Assembly: GCF_000429025.1 (NCBI RefSeq)
Contig: NZ_AUBB01000030.1
Coordinates: 1 to 64,000 of the forward strand
DNA: 64,000 nt
Source: Actinospineispora spinosispora DSM 44797
GTDB taxonomy: Bacteria > Actinomycetota > Actinomycetes > Mycobacteriales > Pseudonocardiaceae
Direction of reading: 5' to 3'
The position numbers and the translations under genes were made by a program. This document shows, piece after piece, positions 15,001 through 30,000 of this stretch. Positions within the stretch are counted from its first letter, which is position 1. Each line of letters begins with the position of its first letter. The notes under the pieces are model-generated. The model was not told where the DNA came from and ran no database searches. It saw only the letters and a program-made list of their open reading frames with translations.

Positions 15001-18000
15001 CTCGCCACTCCTGCCGCCGGCCACTGTCAAACAGGCTCGGCTGTACCTCTCCGACGCCGACGCCGCGCTGAACCTGATCCCCGGTCTGGGTCCCGACCTG
15101 AGCAAGCGGGTGCCCGCGATGAGCGAGGTGACCAAGACCAGGGCGCTGCTGCGCGCTCTGGCCTCCGCCCTCTGGGTGCGGTCGGCAGCCACATCCGAGG
15201 CCAGGGCGCTGCTGCACCTACTGTCCCCTCTGTCCTCCGTCTACTGGGCGGGGGCGGCAGCCATGCCCGAGGCCGCCACACTGATCGACGAGCTCCTGCG
15301 GCAAGGGCCACTCAGCGAGGGCTTCCGGCCGACGATGAACGAACAGACGCGGGGTCCGGTCGAGCTGGTGCTGGACGCGGATACCGACGACCCGCTGCGC
15401 ATCGTGGGTGACACCCCGGAAAACCCGGCCGCCGAACAGCCCGCCGCATATCTGCTCCGGCCGTTGATCGACGCCGTCGCCCGGTTGATCACCGAGACCG
15501 CGCCGGACCCAGGGTCGGGCGGCACGGGCAGAGACACCTTCACCACCATCGCGCGGGTATGGCACGAACGCACCGAGACCGGCCCGACCGAGGGCGGCAC
15601 CGCCTACACCGCCGTCCGAGGCACCTACCGCTACACACTGGTGGTCAAGGACGACACCTTGATCCGCGTACAACGCCGGCCGGCGGCCACCGAACCCACA
15701 ACCCCGACGACGACCACACCAGCCGAGTCTCCCGCGGCAGCCCAGTCCAACACCCACGAGCCCGAATCCCGTGAGCTCAGCGGTGACGTGCCGTTCGCCC
15801 CACTCGCCACCACCCTGGGTGCCACCCCACGCGACCTCAGCGGTAAAGCCCCGCTGGATGCGGAGGCGCCGCGTGCTCACGTGCTGAGGGGCGTCCCGTC
15901 GTTCGGTTCGGCGGGGTCGATCTTCGGCCGGTTCCTTGCCGAGCGCCTCCCCGTGCTGCGCGCGGCCCGGGTCATGGTGGGGGGTCTGCGTCCCGAGCCG
16001 AGGGCCCGCTCCGATCGGCAATCCGGCCGGACACCCGACGGACCCGTGCTGTCCCCGGCCGCGATGCGGGTAAACACCAGGCTCAGCCCGGTGTGGCGGT
16101 TCACCGGCCGCCCCCGGGTCGTCGTCGGGGAGTCCAGCGACGCCCTTGAGGTACGGCGCGCTCTCGGGGGCAGGACCGCGCCGGTCCCGCCGCCGATGAC
16201 CGCCAGTCCCGCCGAGGTGGCGCGCTGGTGGCGCCGGCTGAGCAGGTCGGAGCGCCGCGATGCGCTGCGCACGCCCGAGGACATCGGCCACCGCGACGGT
16301 ATCCCCGCGCGGACCCGACACCGGGCCAACCTGGCCGATCTGGCCAGGGCGAAGGGCGCGCTCCGTGCGGTGCTCACCGGGGAACTCGCCGTCGCCGAGC
16401 GCACAAAGATCGAGTTCAAGCTGGCCGGCATCCGCGACATCGAGGACCGGGTAGCCGGCCGACTGCCGCCGCTCGCCCGGAGTGTGCCGTCCGACATCCG
16501 CGATGCCCTCGGCCACGACCACCTGTTGTCACGCGGCATCCGCACGATCCTGCGCCCCAGCCGGGCTCCTGTGCTGCTGCTCGACTTCGACACCAGCGAC
16601 TACGGCTACGCCACCCTCGCTCGCGGCGACCCGGACGATGCGCCACACGTCGCGCTCGACATCACTGGGATGACCTACAAGTTGGGTTGGATCAGTGCGG
16701 CCATCCAGCGCATGGACGTCGTGCATCTGGTGGCGGTGCAGGCCGGCGCACGGGGCACCTCGACGATCGCCTGGGGCTACCACGCGCCGCAGAACCCCCT
16801 GGAAGCCCTCAGCGAGAGTGACGCCGTGGCCGCTGCGCTCCGGCTGCACCGCTTCCTGGCCGGCCTGGAGGCCACCCGCGGGGGCCAGTCGTCGCGCAGG
16901 ACAGTGACCGCGCACAGCTTCGGCACGGTGATCGCCGGTCTCGCCGCGCGCACGGTGGGCCTGCCAGGGCACAACCGTCTCGTATTCTTCGGCAGCCCCG
17001 GAACCACCGCTGCCCACGTATCCGAGTTGGGGGTGCCCGCTGAGCACGTCTGGGCGACCAAGATCGACGGTGACCTGTTAACACAGGCACCCCGGACGAT
17101 GTTCGGTATCGACCCGACCGACCCGAGATTCGGCGCGAACGTCTTCGACGCCGGCGTCGTGCGGCGGGAACTCCGCCGTCCCTACCTGACCGCGGTACGC
17201 AGACACGGCGGTTTCTACGACGTGGATTCGCCGGCGCTGCTGGCTGTCGGCCACCTCATCGCCGGGCGCGATGAGCTGGTATCGGCCCGGCCGCGAGAGA
17301 TCACCGGATTCACCGACGAGGGTCGGCGGCACGTCTACCAGCGCGGCGGCGGAGTCAGGGACGCCGCGCTGCACGCCGCGGTCCATTCCCCGGTCAAGGC
17401 AACGACGTGGCGGGACACCCCGAGCGGTCGGCTGTTCCTGTTCACCGGAAGACACGCCATGGTCGTTGTGGACACCTCGGGACGGGTGGTCAGCGCCACG
17501 GCACGGACCCAAGCCGGACGCCGATACCCCTCAGCCGAAGCCGCACCCATCCAGGCACCCGTCCACACGCCCACTCAGGCGCCGAGGTTCGAGCACGGCG
17601 CCCAGCGCATCGACCCAGCCGCCGTGCCATCCACCAGGGCGATCCCGGCTGAGCGCAGGTGGGACACGCTGAGCGACAGACAGCGACAGGTCGCCATCGC
17701 CGACGACCCCGGTCGGGTCGGCAACCGGGACGACGTTCCGCCCGGGACCCGCCACCTGATCAACCTCGCAACCAGTGCCCGCGACCGGGCCATGTTGGAA
17801 CAGCTGAAACACGATCTGATCCGGTCGGGCGCGCTCGGCCAGGATTCGGAGCTGCGGCATTCGCTCGACGTGGTCGAGCGCAAGCTGCGCGACCTCACCG
17901 CTCTCCAGCACCGGCTGCGGCCCAACCGCGATCCGAGCCTGCCCACGCCGCTGCTGCTGCACTACGACGGCAGCGGACCCTCCGTCACAGCGACCATCGG

Positions 18001-21000
18001 CGTCGATACCCCAGTCTCGGAGACCCCGCCGGGTGGTGGCGGGTCTCGGTCACTCAGCGGTACCAGCCCTGACGCCCAAGCACCACAGCCTCTGTTCGTG
18101 CGGCGGTCCCCGAGCACGGAGAACGACGCCGGCGATCTCGAGCTGGTCCGAACGTGGGCAGCTCGGGTGGCCTCGATCCCGCTCGCCGAGCGCGCGCGGC
18201 CGAGCGAGCTCGGCGACGGTGCGGTCCTTGCGGTGCACGATGCGGAGCAGATGGTCGAGGAGCTGGCAGCGGCAGGCGCGACACCCGAGGGAGCCGACGA
18301 TCTGGTCGATCGCCTCCTTGTCCACCCAACCGATGTCGACGGCCGGCGGGTCGTCGTCATCACCGATGAGAAGTACGAGTATCTCGAAGGACTCGGGCTG
18401 CTGGATCAGGTCATCGCCTACGCACGCGAGTTCGCCGCGTCCACCGGCCGCGCGGCCGAGGTGCTCGGCCTGATCGAGCGGGCCGAGGCGGCGCGGGCCG
18501 AGATGTTCGCCTCCCACACACGCCAGCCGGAGCAGACCCTGGCGGCGAGCCCACCCCCGGCGAGCACCGAGGAACCGATCGACGTGCCACGCGAGCTGGC
18601 GAAGCTGGGTACCGCGATGACCAGCGCGGCGGTCGCCGCGCTGGCCGACGTGTCGGCCACCGAGGCGGAGGACGAGGACGACGCGCTGGCCGACGTGCGG
18701 AGACGCGTCGACAGCGTTGAGCTCGATTTCGCCGACCCAGCGGTATACACCCAGCTCACCGAGCTGGCCGTCACCGCGGAGCGGCTGGCCGCCGCCCTGC
18801 CCCCGATCACCGAGCGAGACTCGCTCAGCGTCCCCATCCACTACCTGGTCATGCAGATCGACACCGCGCGAGCCTGGGTCCGGGCGGCCATGGCCAGGCT
18901 GTCGCACCACCTGGCCCCGGCCATCGCGGCGGCGGCCGAAGAGGCCCTAGTGCGGGGCCGACTGCCGACCGACGAGCTCGCCAGAATGCTCGGCACCTCC
19001 GCCGAACGAGTGTGGGTGGCCGCGCTGCTGTCGGACCGCCTCGACGCCTCCCCCGACGGCGCACAGGTCGCGGTGCGGGGCGCCGAGGCGCCGTGGTCGG
19101 CGGACGACACGGATCGCCGGCTGCGTCGGTCGGCCGCCACCGTCCCGATGGGTGCACGAATCCGCCACACCGAATTCGACCTCGGACCGGTCGCCGGGGT
19201 GAGCGACCAGGGACAGAGCCCACGCCACACCCACAACCGGGACGCCGCCGCATCGGCATGGTGGAACACCGGCGACCCCGCTTGGCCGGTGACGATCGTC
19301 GCTACCATCGGCGACGGAGCCGGCTCGAAGCCGGGGGTCGAGGAGACCTCGTGGACGGCGGTTCAGACCGTGGTCCAGAGCCTGATCGAGGCAGGCCGAA
19401 CGGGCTGGCGGGACTCCGAGCAGGCGCTGCGCGCCGCGTTCACCTTGGCGGGCGCCGTGCTGGCCTCCTTGATCGACCTGGACTCGCTCATTCCCCCGGC
19501 ATCCACCCTGGTCTCGGCGATCGTGTCGATGCCCGCTGCGGGCAGCGGCCGGCCCGCGCGGGTCACCGTGGGGTGGCTCGGTGACAGCCGCGCCTACCTG
19601 GTGAACCGTGCCGGGGAACTGACCCGGCTCACCACCGACCACTCCGTCGCGGCCGAGCACATCGCCATGGGCATGCCTGAGCCGGAGGCGATGGCCCGCG
19701 AGGATGCAAGCACGATCACCCGCTTCATCGACGGCGTCGCCGAGCACACCCCCGACGTGACGAACCTGCGGTTCCAGCAACCGCACGTGCTGGTCCTCGC
19801 CACCGACGGGCTCTGGGGGGAGGTGTCTGAACGGGACATCGCCGAGGTCGTGGCACGCATCGGGTTCATCGATCCGGCACGGGCCGCCGCCGAGCTCGCC
19901 CAGCGCGGCGGCAGCCACGACAACGTCACGGCGGTGGTCATCCGGATCGACCCCGATGCCGGCACCTCCACGACCTCCGCCCCCTCGGGGTCCAGCTCGA
20001 CCGATCGCCCATTGAGCGGAACAGGATCCCGGGCTCCCCCGGGAGCGCATCAGCGCGATGGTGGCGCTGCTACCCCCACACCAGTCCGGCAGCTCAGCGG
20101 ACGTGGCCCGGTGCGCCCAGGCGACATCGAGCGCGAGAACAGCGTGGTCAGGTTCCTTGCACCGGACGGTGAATCGGGGTGGGGCGTCCTGGTCAGCCCC
20201 TCACAGGTGCTGGCCAGGTCGAACCGCGCGGGCGCACTCGATGGTGAGCAGGTCACCGCGTCAGCGAGCCGCGACACCGGCACGATCCGGGCGCCGGTCA
20301 TCCAGGTCGTGTCCGGCGAGCCGAACCTCAGTGATGTGCCGGATGCGGCCGAGGTGCTCAGTCTCGTACTGACCGATGAAGGGCTGAACGCCGAACCAGC
20401 CCGGCGGCGGGTCGATCCGCTCGCTGTCGGTGACGAGCTGACTCTCGTCGCGCTGCAGGGTGGCGTCGAGATCCCCACACGGGGCACGGTCACGGCGGTG
20501 GCGGGCGACCGGTTCACCGCTGTCCTGCCGTCGAAGCAGGCCAGCCACCCGTTGGTGGCCTTCGACACGCAAGGCCAGCTGGCCGGCATCTGGGATTCCG
20601 GCGACGACTACTTCGGACCGAAGGCGCTGCAATCGTTCCTGGCCGAGGTTCTGGCTAAGCTCGCCGATCAGTCGCTGACCTCGCGCACCGGCTGGTTCGG
20701 CCGGGTCCGCGACCGGCTCATCGGGCAGCGCGGCCTGAGGGCGACAACGCTGCCCGCCGACGACGGCCGGCTGCGCCGGCAGCGTGGCGCGACCATCACC
20801 GGCAGCCTCGCCACCGAAGCGGCCCACCCTTCGCTGCCCGCCGACACACGGCACCAGCTGGCGGCCGAGTTGACGGTCGATCCGCTCCTGCCGAACGAGC
20901 TCGACGCGGGGAAGCTCTGGACACTCAAGCGGTTCACCGTCGAGTTGCTACAGGGACGGTCCGGACCGGCAGGCAGCGACATCTCGGCGATGACCGGCCA

Positions 21001-24000
21001 GCGGTTGTCGCGGCTGTTCGTGGCGTTCCACCTGATGCCGCCGGGCACACCCGACGAGCACACCGGCCAGACACCCAGCGGCGGTTACTGGTCGGGTCTG
21101 GACCGGACGCTGCACCTGCACGCCCGCAACGGAGACGACGCACGGTGGGCGGTGACCTTCTGGGTCGCGCGGCTGATGGGGCTTGTCCCCGAGTACGCGC
21201 GGCTGCTTGCCGAGGTCGGCGGTCGAACGGTCGTCAGCCAGGTCGTTGATCCGGAATCGTGGGTGACCTACCGGGACCGGGTCGAGTTCGATGACCTCGC
21301 CCGGTTCGACCCGATGCTGCTCACCCAGGAGATCGCCCGCCTGTCGCGGCTCTACGAGGGCATCACGACCCTCGACAGTCCGTGGGCCCCACTGCTGCGG
21401 ACCTATCTCACCGATCTGCTGACCGAGGCAGGCGCCCGGGTGGCCGCCGCTGTGGCGCATCCGTGGGCCGAACCGGCCGGCCCTCCCGGTGAGATCGATG
21501 TGCTCACCATCGCGCGCGACACCGGGCTGCTGTTATGGCTCGACGCACCGGACAAGCTGGTCGCGGCCGGTCAGGTCCTCGGTGAGCTGTTGGCCGCCGA
21601 TTACCGCGCCACCGCTCGGCTGCTGACGCCACTGCCCACCTGGGACGAGCGCTCCAAGCTGCTGGACAGCTGGGTCGCGCAGGGGTGGCGGCTGTTCGAG
21701 CTGCGCGGCGTGCGGTCGGCATTGGCCCGGCTCCTCGGCGTGCCGGAGACACCTCTCGCGATCAAGGTGCGCGAGGAGGACGGCACGGAATCGCTGTTCG
21801 TGGATCCGGTGCTCTTCGCGGCGGCCGAGAAGATCGCCAGGGAACATCCGCTGGCGTTCGAGCCGCCCATGGAATGGTTCGCGCACGCGGTCATCGACTC
21901 CCTCAACCAGAAGTCGACCAGAACCGATCCTCCTGCGCTCCGCTATTCGAACACCGCGCTGGCCACACTGGCCGGCACGCGGGCCACTGACCAGGTTGCT
22001 GACGGGCAACCGCCGCTCGCTGTGGTCGAGTCGGCGCTCCGCGTGGCGAGTGAACACGTCACCTCGGCGGAACAGCTGCTGACCTCGACAGAGCAGCGAC
22101 CGCGCAGCTGGCCGGCTAGGGCCCGGGCCGCGATCGACGATGCCGAGGCGCTGCTGGCTCTGGCCGACCACCTGGAGCCACAGCTCGCGGACCGGTCGGG
22201 CATCCTGCGGAATACGATCAGGTCTTTCCGAGTGTCGCTGGCGACTCAGCAGGACGAACCGGGAGCCTGGGCCGCGCTGCGCGCCGAACTCGGGCCGACC
22301 ATTCAGACCCGTAGCTGGACGACTGCCCTGCTCGCCGGCGTGCCGTACCCGCCGAGCATCGGTTTGCTGGCGTCCCGGTTCGCGGTGCCGGAGTCGGTAC
22401 TCGAGCGAGTGGTGATCGACCATCCGTTCCTGACGATCATCAGCAGCGGCGGCGAACCGGCCGTGGTGTGGCTGCTCGATGACCGGGTGCTCGGCGGGTT
22501 CCATCCTCGGCCGCGACAGACCCCGCCGGGCGAGGGCCGGACCGAGCTGGCCATGCATGAGCCGACGGCCCCGTTACGGATCGTCGGCGAACAACCCGAC
22601 GAGGCCACGCGCGACGCCCACCCCCACCTCGACCCGCTCGGCTACACCATCCTGCGGCTGATCGCCGAGATGCAGGGCGTTGTGACCTCCGACGTGCACA
22701 TCCACGACTGGCTGCTCTGGCCGGTTGCCCAAGCGCGGCGGGAACCCAACGAGGTCATCACCACCAGCACCGGGGACCAGGAATACCGAGCCACCGTCGA
22801 CGACGATCGCTACACCCTGGTGATCCGCGACAACGTGTTGCTCCACATCCGCCGGGATGCCGCGCCAACCGCGGCGATTCGGACGCTGAGTGGAACCGCG
22901 GCGTCGGACAGCGGCCAGCCGCTGATGCGCAAGCTGGGCGCGGCGCACGCCAGACAGAAGGCACGTGACGAAATCGAGCTGGCCGCGATGTTCGGCACGG
23001 TGGTGCCGTGGCTGCCCGTGGCTCACGGGCAGCGCCGGTTGACCGAGGCCGTGCTGTGGGCGCGGATCACTCAGGCCCTGGACGGCGCCCGCTGGTCCGT
23101 CGATGACCTGTGGTGGTTCACCGAGACCGGGCAGCGCGCGCTGGTGTTCGCCCTGCGTCGGGGTGGGCTGCCGAGAACCGTCGTGGTTCCCGAGCTCGCT
23201 CTACTGCGCGCCGAACGCGACCGGGCACTGTCCGAAGCGTTCACCGGCGCGTCGGACATGAGCAACCCGGACTGGCTCGACGTCCACGACTGGTTCGATG
23301 CCTTCGACTACGCCGAGGCGAAGGTGCTCAGCGAGGAGAAGTCCCGCTGGCGAGAACAGACCGCACTCGCTCAGCGCACTACCGACGCGATCGACCGGGC
23401 ACGCCGGGCGGGCCTGACGCCGGAACTGACCTCGCTGTTGCGCCGCGCCAGGCTCATGGTGACGGAGCTGATCCGGCTGCTCGCCGACAGCCAGCTGCGC
23501 CCGGTCACTCACCGTGAGCTACTGAATGCGAACGAGCGGTTCGCCGATGCGGGCGCCGCGCTGCTGGCACACGTGCCCACCACCCCGGTTCTCGGCCCGG
23601 TCCTCCTCTCGATCGCCGAGTTCGCGACCGCCTCCCGCCGGGCGCTGATCGGCGCGGCAGGACTCGCTCCGACCGAGGCACAGAAACAGCTGGATCGCAC
23701 TAGGGCGAAGCTCGAGCTGGCGCTGGTGACCGCGCTGAACAGCCACGACGCCCGCTGGAACAACATCCTCGACGAGCAGCGAACCCAGTTCACCCGGGAG
23801 CACCCCGGCCGCACGATCCTTCAGCTGCACGAACGGATCGAGGACCTCCAAGCCCTATCCGCCGATCCGTCCTCGGCCCACAGCCAGTTCACCGCCGCCG
23901 CGCAGCTGGCCGACCAGGTGCTCACGCGGGTGAACGAGGTCAGCTCCCCCGAGCTGCACGTCCGCACCGATCCGGGTTGGCTGGCCAGGGCCGTCCTGGA

Positions 24001-27000
24001 GACGCTGCGGCTGCACCGCAAGGCGGCCACCATCGCCGATGCGCTCGAGCACGGAACCGGACAGGAGATCGCGAAGTCCGTCGTCGAGCTGAACCGCGCG
24101 CTGGGCGAGCTGGCGGCGCGGGACGTCATCTCTGAACCGTTCGACGAGACGATCCGGGAACTCATCACCCACCGCGACGGTGAAGCCGGGCCGGCTGCCA
24201 CGGTCCGGGAGTTGTCAGGTTCGGGTGTGGTCGGTCGGGTCGTTCGGGTGGGTGCGTGGTTGCGGGAGGTGTGGGGGCTCGGCACGGCGCGGGCGGGTGC
24301 CGGCGGTTCGGTTTCTGTGGGCGCGGTGATCAGAGGGGTCGCAGCGGTGGGGCCGGTCGCGGCCGCGGTGCTGGCCGGTTATCTGTGGTGGCGTAATCGG
24401 ATGGGGCCGGGCCGGGCCGGGGCGCGGTCGCCGCCACCTCGTACCGCGGCCAGTCAAACCCGCCGGGCGGTGGACCCGTTGACGGGCTCACCGGTCGACC
24501 CCTACACCGCCACCGCTCCGGCGACCGCCACGGCTCCGGCTCCGGCGACCGCCGCCGCCACTGCGCCTGCGACCGCGCCTGCGACCGCCGCAGCGCAGGC
24601 TGGGCTGATTTCAGGTGTGGTGGGTTGGCGCGGTGGGTCGTCGTTGTCGCATCGGGTCGCGCAGATGATCTTGATGTCGATTGCTACCGGGATCGGGCTG
24701 GCGGGGCTGTTCAGCTCACGGGTGTTGACCATGGCGATCCCCGCTGCGGGCGCCGGTGTGTTGTTCACGTTGGCCCTGACCGGGGCGGTGTTCGGCAACT
24801 CCCTGCTGGTTCCGTTGATGGAGCGGTTGCCTGGGCGGGTCCGGGTCCAGCTGGCGATGTTCAGCTATGCCGGGGGGTACGCGTCGTTCCTGCTCGCCGG
24901 GTTGCTGCCTGGAGTGTGGGGCTTCTACGGAGCGGCGTTGGTGCTCGGCGTGGTATCCAGTACCTGGTTCAACCTGTATCGACAGGCCGGTAGATGGATC
25001 GTCGCGACCATCATCGCCCGCAGGGACATCGCCGCCCGCGCTGGTGTCGAGGACCCGGTGCGTTACCCCTCCAGCACCAAATCGTTGCTGGTGACCGCGC
25101 TGGCGATAGTGCTGGCCAGCTTCCTGATGGCTCAGACCGTGTTGATCATCAGTTTGACCAACACCATCACGGTGTCGGTCGGGTTGACGCTGCTGGTCTC
25201 CGCCGGCCTGTGGCTGACCACTCCCCACGCCGAACCCGACCGGTCACCCTTCAACATCAAGAACCTGCTACTCGACCCGTTCCGCGCAGTGAAGAACAAG
25301 ATCGTCGCCGCCGCGATCGCCACCTACGTGTTCATCTCCGGAATGCTGGGAGTCTTCGACGAACTGTGGCCACACGTCATGGGACACGGCCTGCTGCCGC
25401 TGCTACTCAACTACGGGGTCATCGCCGGCGCTCTGATCGGGCTCGTCGGCAGCATCATCGGCGATAACACCGAATACAAGAACCGGCACAACAAGACCGG
25501 GGCCGGAAGCGAATTCTTCGTCGTCAAATACTCCCTGCCCATCATGGTCGGTATGGCCGTCACGGTCGGTATCGGCGGCCTGTCCGTCACCGTCACCCAA
25601 CTACTGGGCGTCGCGGGAGCCGGCATCATCACCAACGTCGTACTCGGAGAGATCGGCTCCACCGGTGTCCTCATAGCCATCGAAGCGCTCTTCGAGAAAT
25701 ACGTGCCCGAGGCCGAACGAAACCGAGCGATGAACGCCACCGCCACCTTCAAATCACTCGGCCAACTCATACTCGGCGCCCAACTCGGTGCGCTCACCTA
25801 CGCCGGCCACACCCCACTGCTACCGGCCGGATGGGCAGGCACCTCCATCCAGATCGGTGCGCTCTCCACCCTCGCCGTCCTCTCCGCCGCCATCGTCGGC
25901 TACCTCATCCGACACGCCCCGCCCATCACCGACCCCGCCGAGAGCAACACCGGAACCGGCACCCGAGGCCCACCCGCCACCACCGAGATCACCGAGACCG
26001 GCGGTGTCGGCGGCGCCACTGTCCGGCCGTTGTCGGGTACTCCCTACATCTCGGTCGAGGATGTCTACGCCCGGCGGGGTCGGCGGGCCTCCGAAGCGGG
26101 GCCCAGGCCGCACCTCACCTTCGAGTACCCCCGCCCGGCATCCACCTCGGTGCGCGGCACCGGTTCGGTCAGACCACTCAGCGGTACCGCCGCCGCGGGG
26201 CTGCCACTCGCGCTGACCGGCGAGCTGAGCTATGTCTCGTCGCTGTCGGCTAAGCACGTGCACGGCGACCGGCCGAAGATCGTGCTTGCGCGCCAGGCGA
26301 GCGACGGTGAGCTGGTGCTGCTGCGGCAGTGGGTGTCCTCGCCGACCGAGATCATCGACTTGACCACGGCCTCGTCGGTATTCCGGCTTGGCGACGGCCG
26401 CGCACCGGTCAGCGAGCTGGCGATGGCCTCGCACGAGCTTCGGCGCCCGGACGGACGGCCAGTGTTCGAGGTCGGGGATGTCGCGGAGCGCATGTCGTAC
26501 CTGCGTGGGCAGCACCGTCAATGGTGGCAGCGGTGGGGCCGGGTGTGGAGCGCGCAGCGCGACTGGCTGGCGCTGACCGCGCTGCTGCACGATCTCGACG
26601 GGTTGGAGCCGGACAATGTGATCATCCGGCGCGGGGTGCCGACGCGGATCGACTTCGGCGCGGCATTGCTCGACTCACCCGGCGCCACCTACCAGTCCGC
26701 GTTGGGCTACCTGTTGGACAACCATCGGGCCTGGCCCCGGCGGTTCACCGAGGAGCAGCTGCTGCACCAACTCGCCCGGATCGTCGGGCAACGAGCTGAG
26801 CTGCTGGCGGCGGTACCGAACGCGCGGCTGCATGATCTGCTGTCGGGCCGAGTGGGATGGGCGGCTCAGGTGGTGGCGAGCGGTCGGCTACCCGCGGGCA
26901 TCGCCGCGCGCCTGTCCGGGCCCGGCAGGTTGAACAACCCGGCGCTGACCCGCGCGATCGAGACCGCCGCAGTCGCGCCTACGCACCACCCGGCACCGAT

Positions 27001-30000
27001 CGAAGGACGGGTTGTCGTCCCCCACCAGCAGCTACGGGACGCGGCACTGACCGACACACCGATCGGGGTGCACGACTTCACCTGGGTCGATCAGTGGCCG
27101 GGCAGCATCCGGCGGCTCGGCCTCTGGCAGGTCACCCTCGGCGCTGGTGCACCGGCATCCGGTACCCGCGGCGGCGGTACCGCCGATCCCACCGGCATTC
27201 GGCCGCTCAGCGGCCGCGGCCACAGCGAGTTGCTCATCGGCGGGCTCATCGGCTTGGCCGGGGCCGGCGTGGGGGCACGAACGGAATACCCGCAGTTGAC
27301 GATGTGGTCGGCGACCGGCGTCGCGGTGTGGACCGCGGCTGTGCACTGGCTGGTCCAGAGATACGCCACGTCCTTGACCTCGGCAGCCCGACATTGGGCG
27401 CAGCGGGCGCCGCCTGCCGGATTCGGCCGGTTGATCCGTGAGCTGACCAGGCTCGCTCACTGGGCGGCCAGTCAGGCCGGCCAGGACAGGCTCGGCCAGA
27501 TCAGCCGAGGCGCCGCCGCTCGAGCCGTCATGGTTGCGATCGGGCTGATCCTGTACCTCTCCCCCGCCGCCTCGACCCTGAGTGGCACACCGGCCGGCCA
27601 CACACCCTCGACCGGTCAAGGGTCCCGCGATGCCGGGATCGACGCGGTGCGCAACGACTGGACCCCGGACCAGCCGCTGGGCCCACCGGCGGTCAGGGCG
27701 AATCCAGACATCGCTCGCCACCTGACGAACACCCACGCCGAGGTCCGCGAGCTGAGCGGGACACCGGCCGAGGGCGTGGGCGCCGAACGCGCGAACCGGT
27801 TCCGGATGTTCGCCGCGCTGCGCGAGCCCCTGTTCCGCTACTACGCGGGCGGCCAGCTGATCTCGCTGCTGGGCTACTGGATTCAAGTCACCGCACTCAG
27901 TTGGCTGGTGTTGCACGCCCTGCACGGCAGCGGTCAGGCATTCGCGATGGTCACGACGTTGCACCTGGTCCCCTCGCTGCTGATGATGCTGCCGGGCGGG
28001 GTGCTGGCCGACCGCTTCGACAAGCGCAAGCTGCTTGCGCTGACCGAGCTGCTGCTGGGGCTGGGCGCGCTGGCACTGGGGATCATCGCCGGCACCGGCC
28101 TGCTGCACCTGAGCTACGGACTCTGGCTGATCTACGGGGTGGTGCTGGCCACCGGTGTGGTGACCGGGATCAACGCGCCGGTTCAAGAGTCGTTCCTGAA
28201 GTACCTCGTCGCCCCGAAACTGCTCGCCAACGCGATCAATCTCTACGTACTGATGAACCAGGGTGCCCGGATCGTGGGGCCGCTGGTGAGCGGAGTCCTC
28301 ATCGCCGCACTCGGTACCGGCTCGCTGTTCCTGCTGAACGCGGCCAGCTACCTCGCGGTGCTCGCCAGCCTGGCCGCGATGGGCTCCACCAGGCTGATTC
28401 GGCATTCGGCCTCGGTCGAACCCGCCCCCGCCTCTGCAGCCACATCCACACCCGCCCGAACCGGGATTCGCGGTATCGCCGAAGGCGTGCGCTATGTACT
28501 GCGCAACCCGGTCCTGATCCCGGTGCTGGCGTTGTTCTTCGCGGTGTCCACATTCGGTTCCAACTTCAGTATCACGCTGCCGCTGCTGGCCAAAGGTGTG
28601 TTCCACGTCGGGCCGGCGAGCTTCGGGGTGCTGACCTCCGCGCTGGCGGCGGGCGGGCTGGCCGGTGCTTTGTTCAGCACCCGACGTAATCGGCCCACTC
28701 CCGGACTGATGATCGGATCCGGAGTGGCTCTGGGGGTATCGGTGACCGCGGTGGGGTTCGCGCCCAACCTGCTGGTCGCCGCTGGGCTGCTGGTGCCGAC
28801 GGGTGCTGTGCTGCTGCTGTTCACCACGACCGCGCGGATCCTCGTGCAGCTCGCGATCAGCGAGGGGGACGACCATCTGCGCGGCCGGGTGAACAGCATC
28901 TACAAGCTGATCTACACCGGTTCTCTCGCGCTTTCCGCGATACCGATGGGGCTGCTCGCCGACCGGTTGGGCAACCAGGCGCCCCTCCTGGTGGGCGGTC
29001 CGGTCGTGGTGCTCGTCACGCTGCTGCTCGCGCCACTGCTGCGACGCATACCACCCGACCTCGGTCACGCGGGCACGCCGGCGGACGAGCCCGCCGCCCC
29101 GGCCCCGACGGTCGATCCGTACATCCGGCAGGTGCCGGAGCAGGACCACCCGGACAACACCGGAGGCATGCGGCTCCTGTCCGGCGCCACGCCAATCCGT
29201 CACGGGCACCACCTGGCCGATACGGGCAGCCTGCCGACGGGAGAGGTCCCGCTGGCCGGGGGCGCTCCGGATCGGCCACGGATCATCTTCGCGGCACAGC
29301 GGCTTCTGCTCGGCCCGTTGTCCTGGCTGCTGAAACGCAGAGCGCCCGCTGAACGGGACTATCCGATACCCAAGCCGGTACCCAGGGAACCCGGCACCGG
29401 CGACGTGGACATCGGAAGCGATCGGCCGCCCCACGAGCCGGAGGCCGTGACCCACCCGGTGATCAATGGATCGGGTCAGTCCCCTGGTAACGCCAGGGCC
29501 AGCCCTCCCGAGTTGATCACTACAGCACCGCTGATAACACGCTCATCAGCTGTGCCTTCAATCGCGACTGAATCCGGCGCCGATTTGACGGCGTCGGGCA
29601 CTCACGCAGATGCAGTTAAACATGTATCGCGGGTAAACGCCCGTCCACATGATCTGGCCAATGGTAGCACGGAACGTGTCCATTCGGTGAACTCCCCGGC
29701 GTCGGGAAACGTCGGTTTCTCTGCCCGGCGGCCAGTTGATCGACCATTGCGGGGGAGCACACCCGAACAACCCGCTGGCCACGCCGCTGAACGAGCCGCC
29801 GAGCAGACGGGTCGACCATTGGCAGGCTCCGCCGCCGATGGCTCGACCTCAGAGCGGGCCGGCCGCTGGTTGGGTAAAGCCACCGACACCGCGCTGGCGG
29901 CAGTGGTGGTCGTCGGTGGGTTCGGTCGGGCTGTGCGGGCTTCGCCGTCGGTGTTCGAGGTTCGTAGGTTCCGCTACTACTTGGGCGTGCAGGGGTTGTC

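Noticed and set aside
12917..20670. P1 and P2 as active serine proteases that process the chain
   Set aside because: P2 lacks the His and neither has a proper GDSGG loop. Self-cleavage by these domains is not supported by sequence.
27032..29455. Long minus-strand open frames inside the giant gene (also 36236-38425, and plus-strand 2803-4950)
   Set aside because: They are frame shadows caused by the very high GC content. Their translations are low-complexity, rich in Arg, Pro and Gly, and show no domains, while the opposite frame encodes clear domains.
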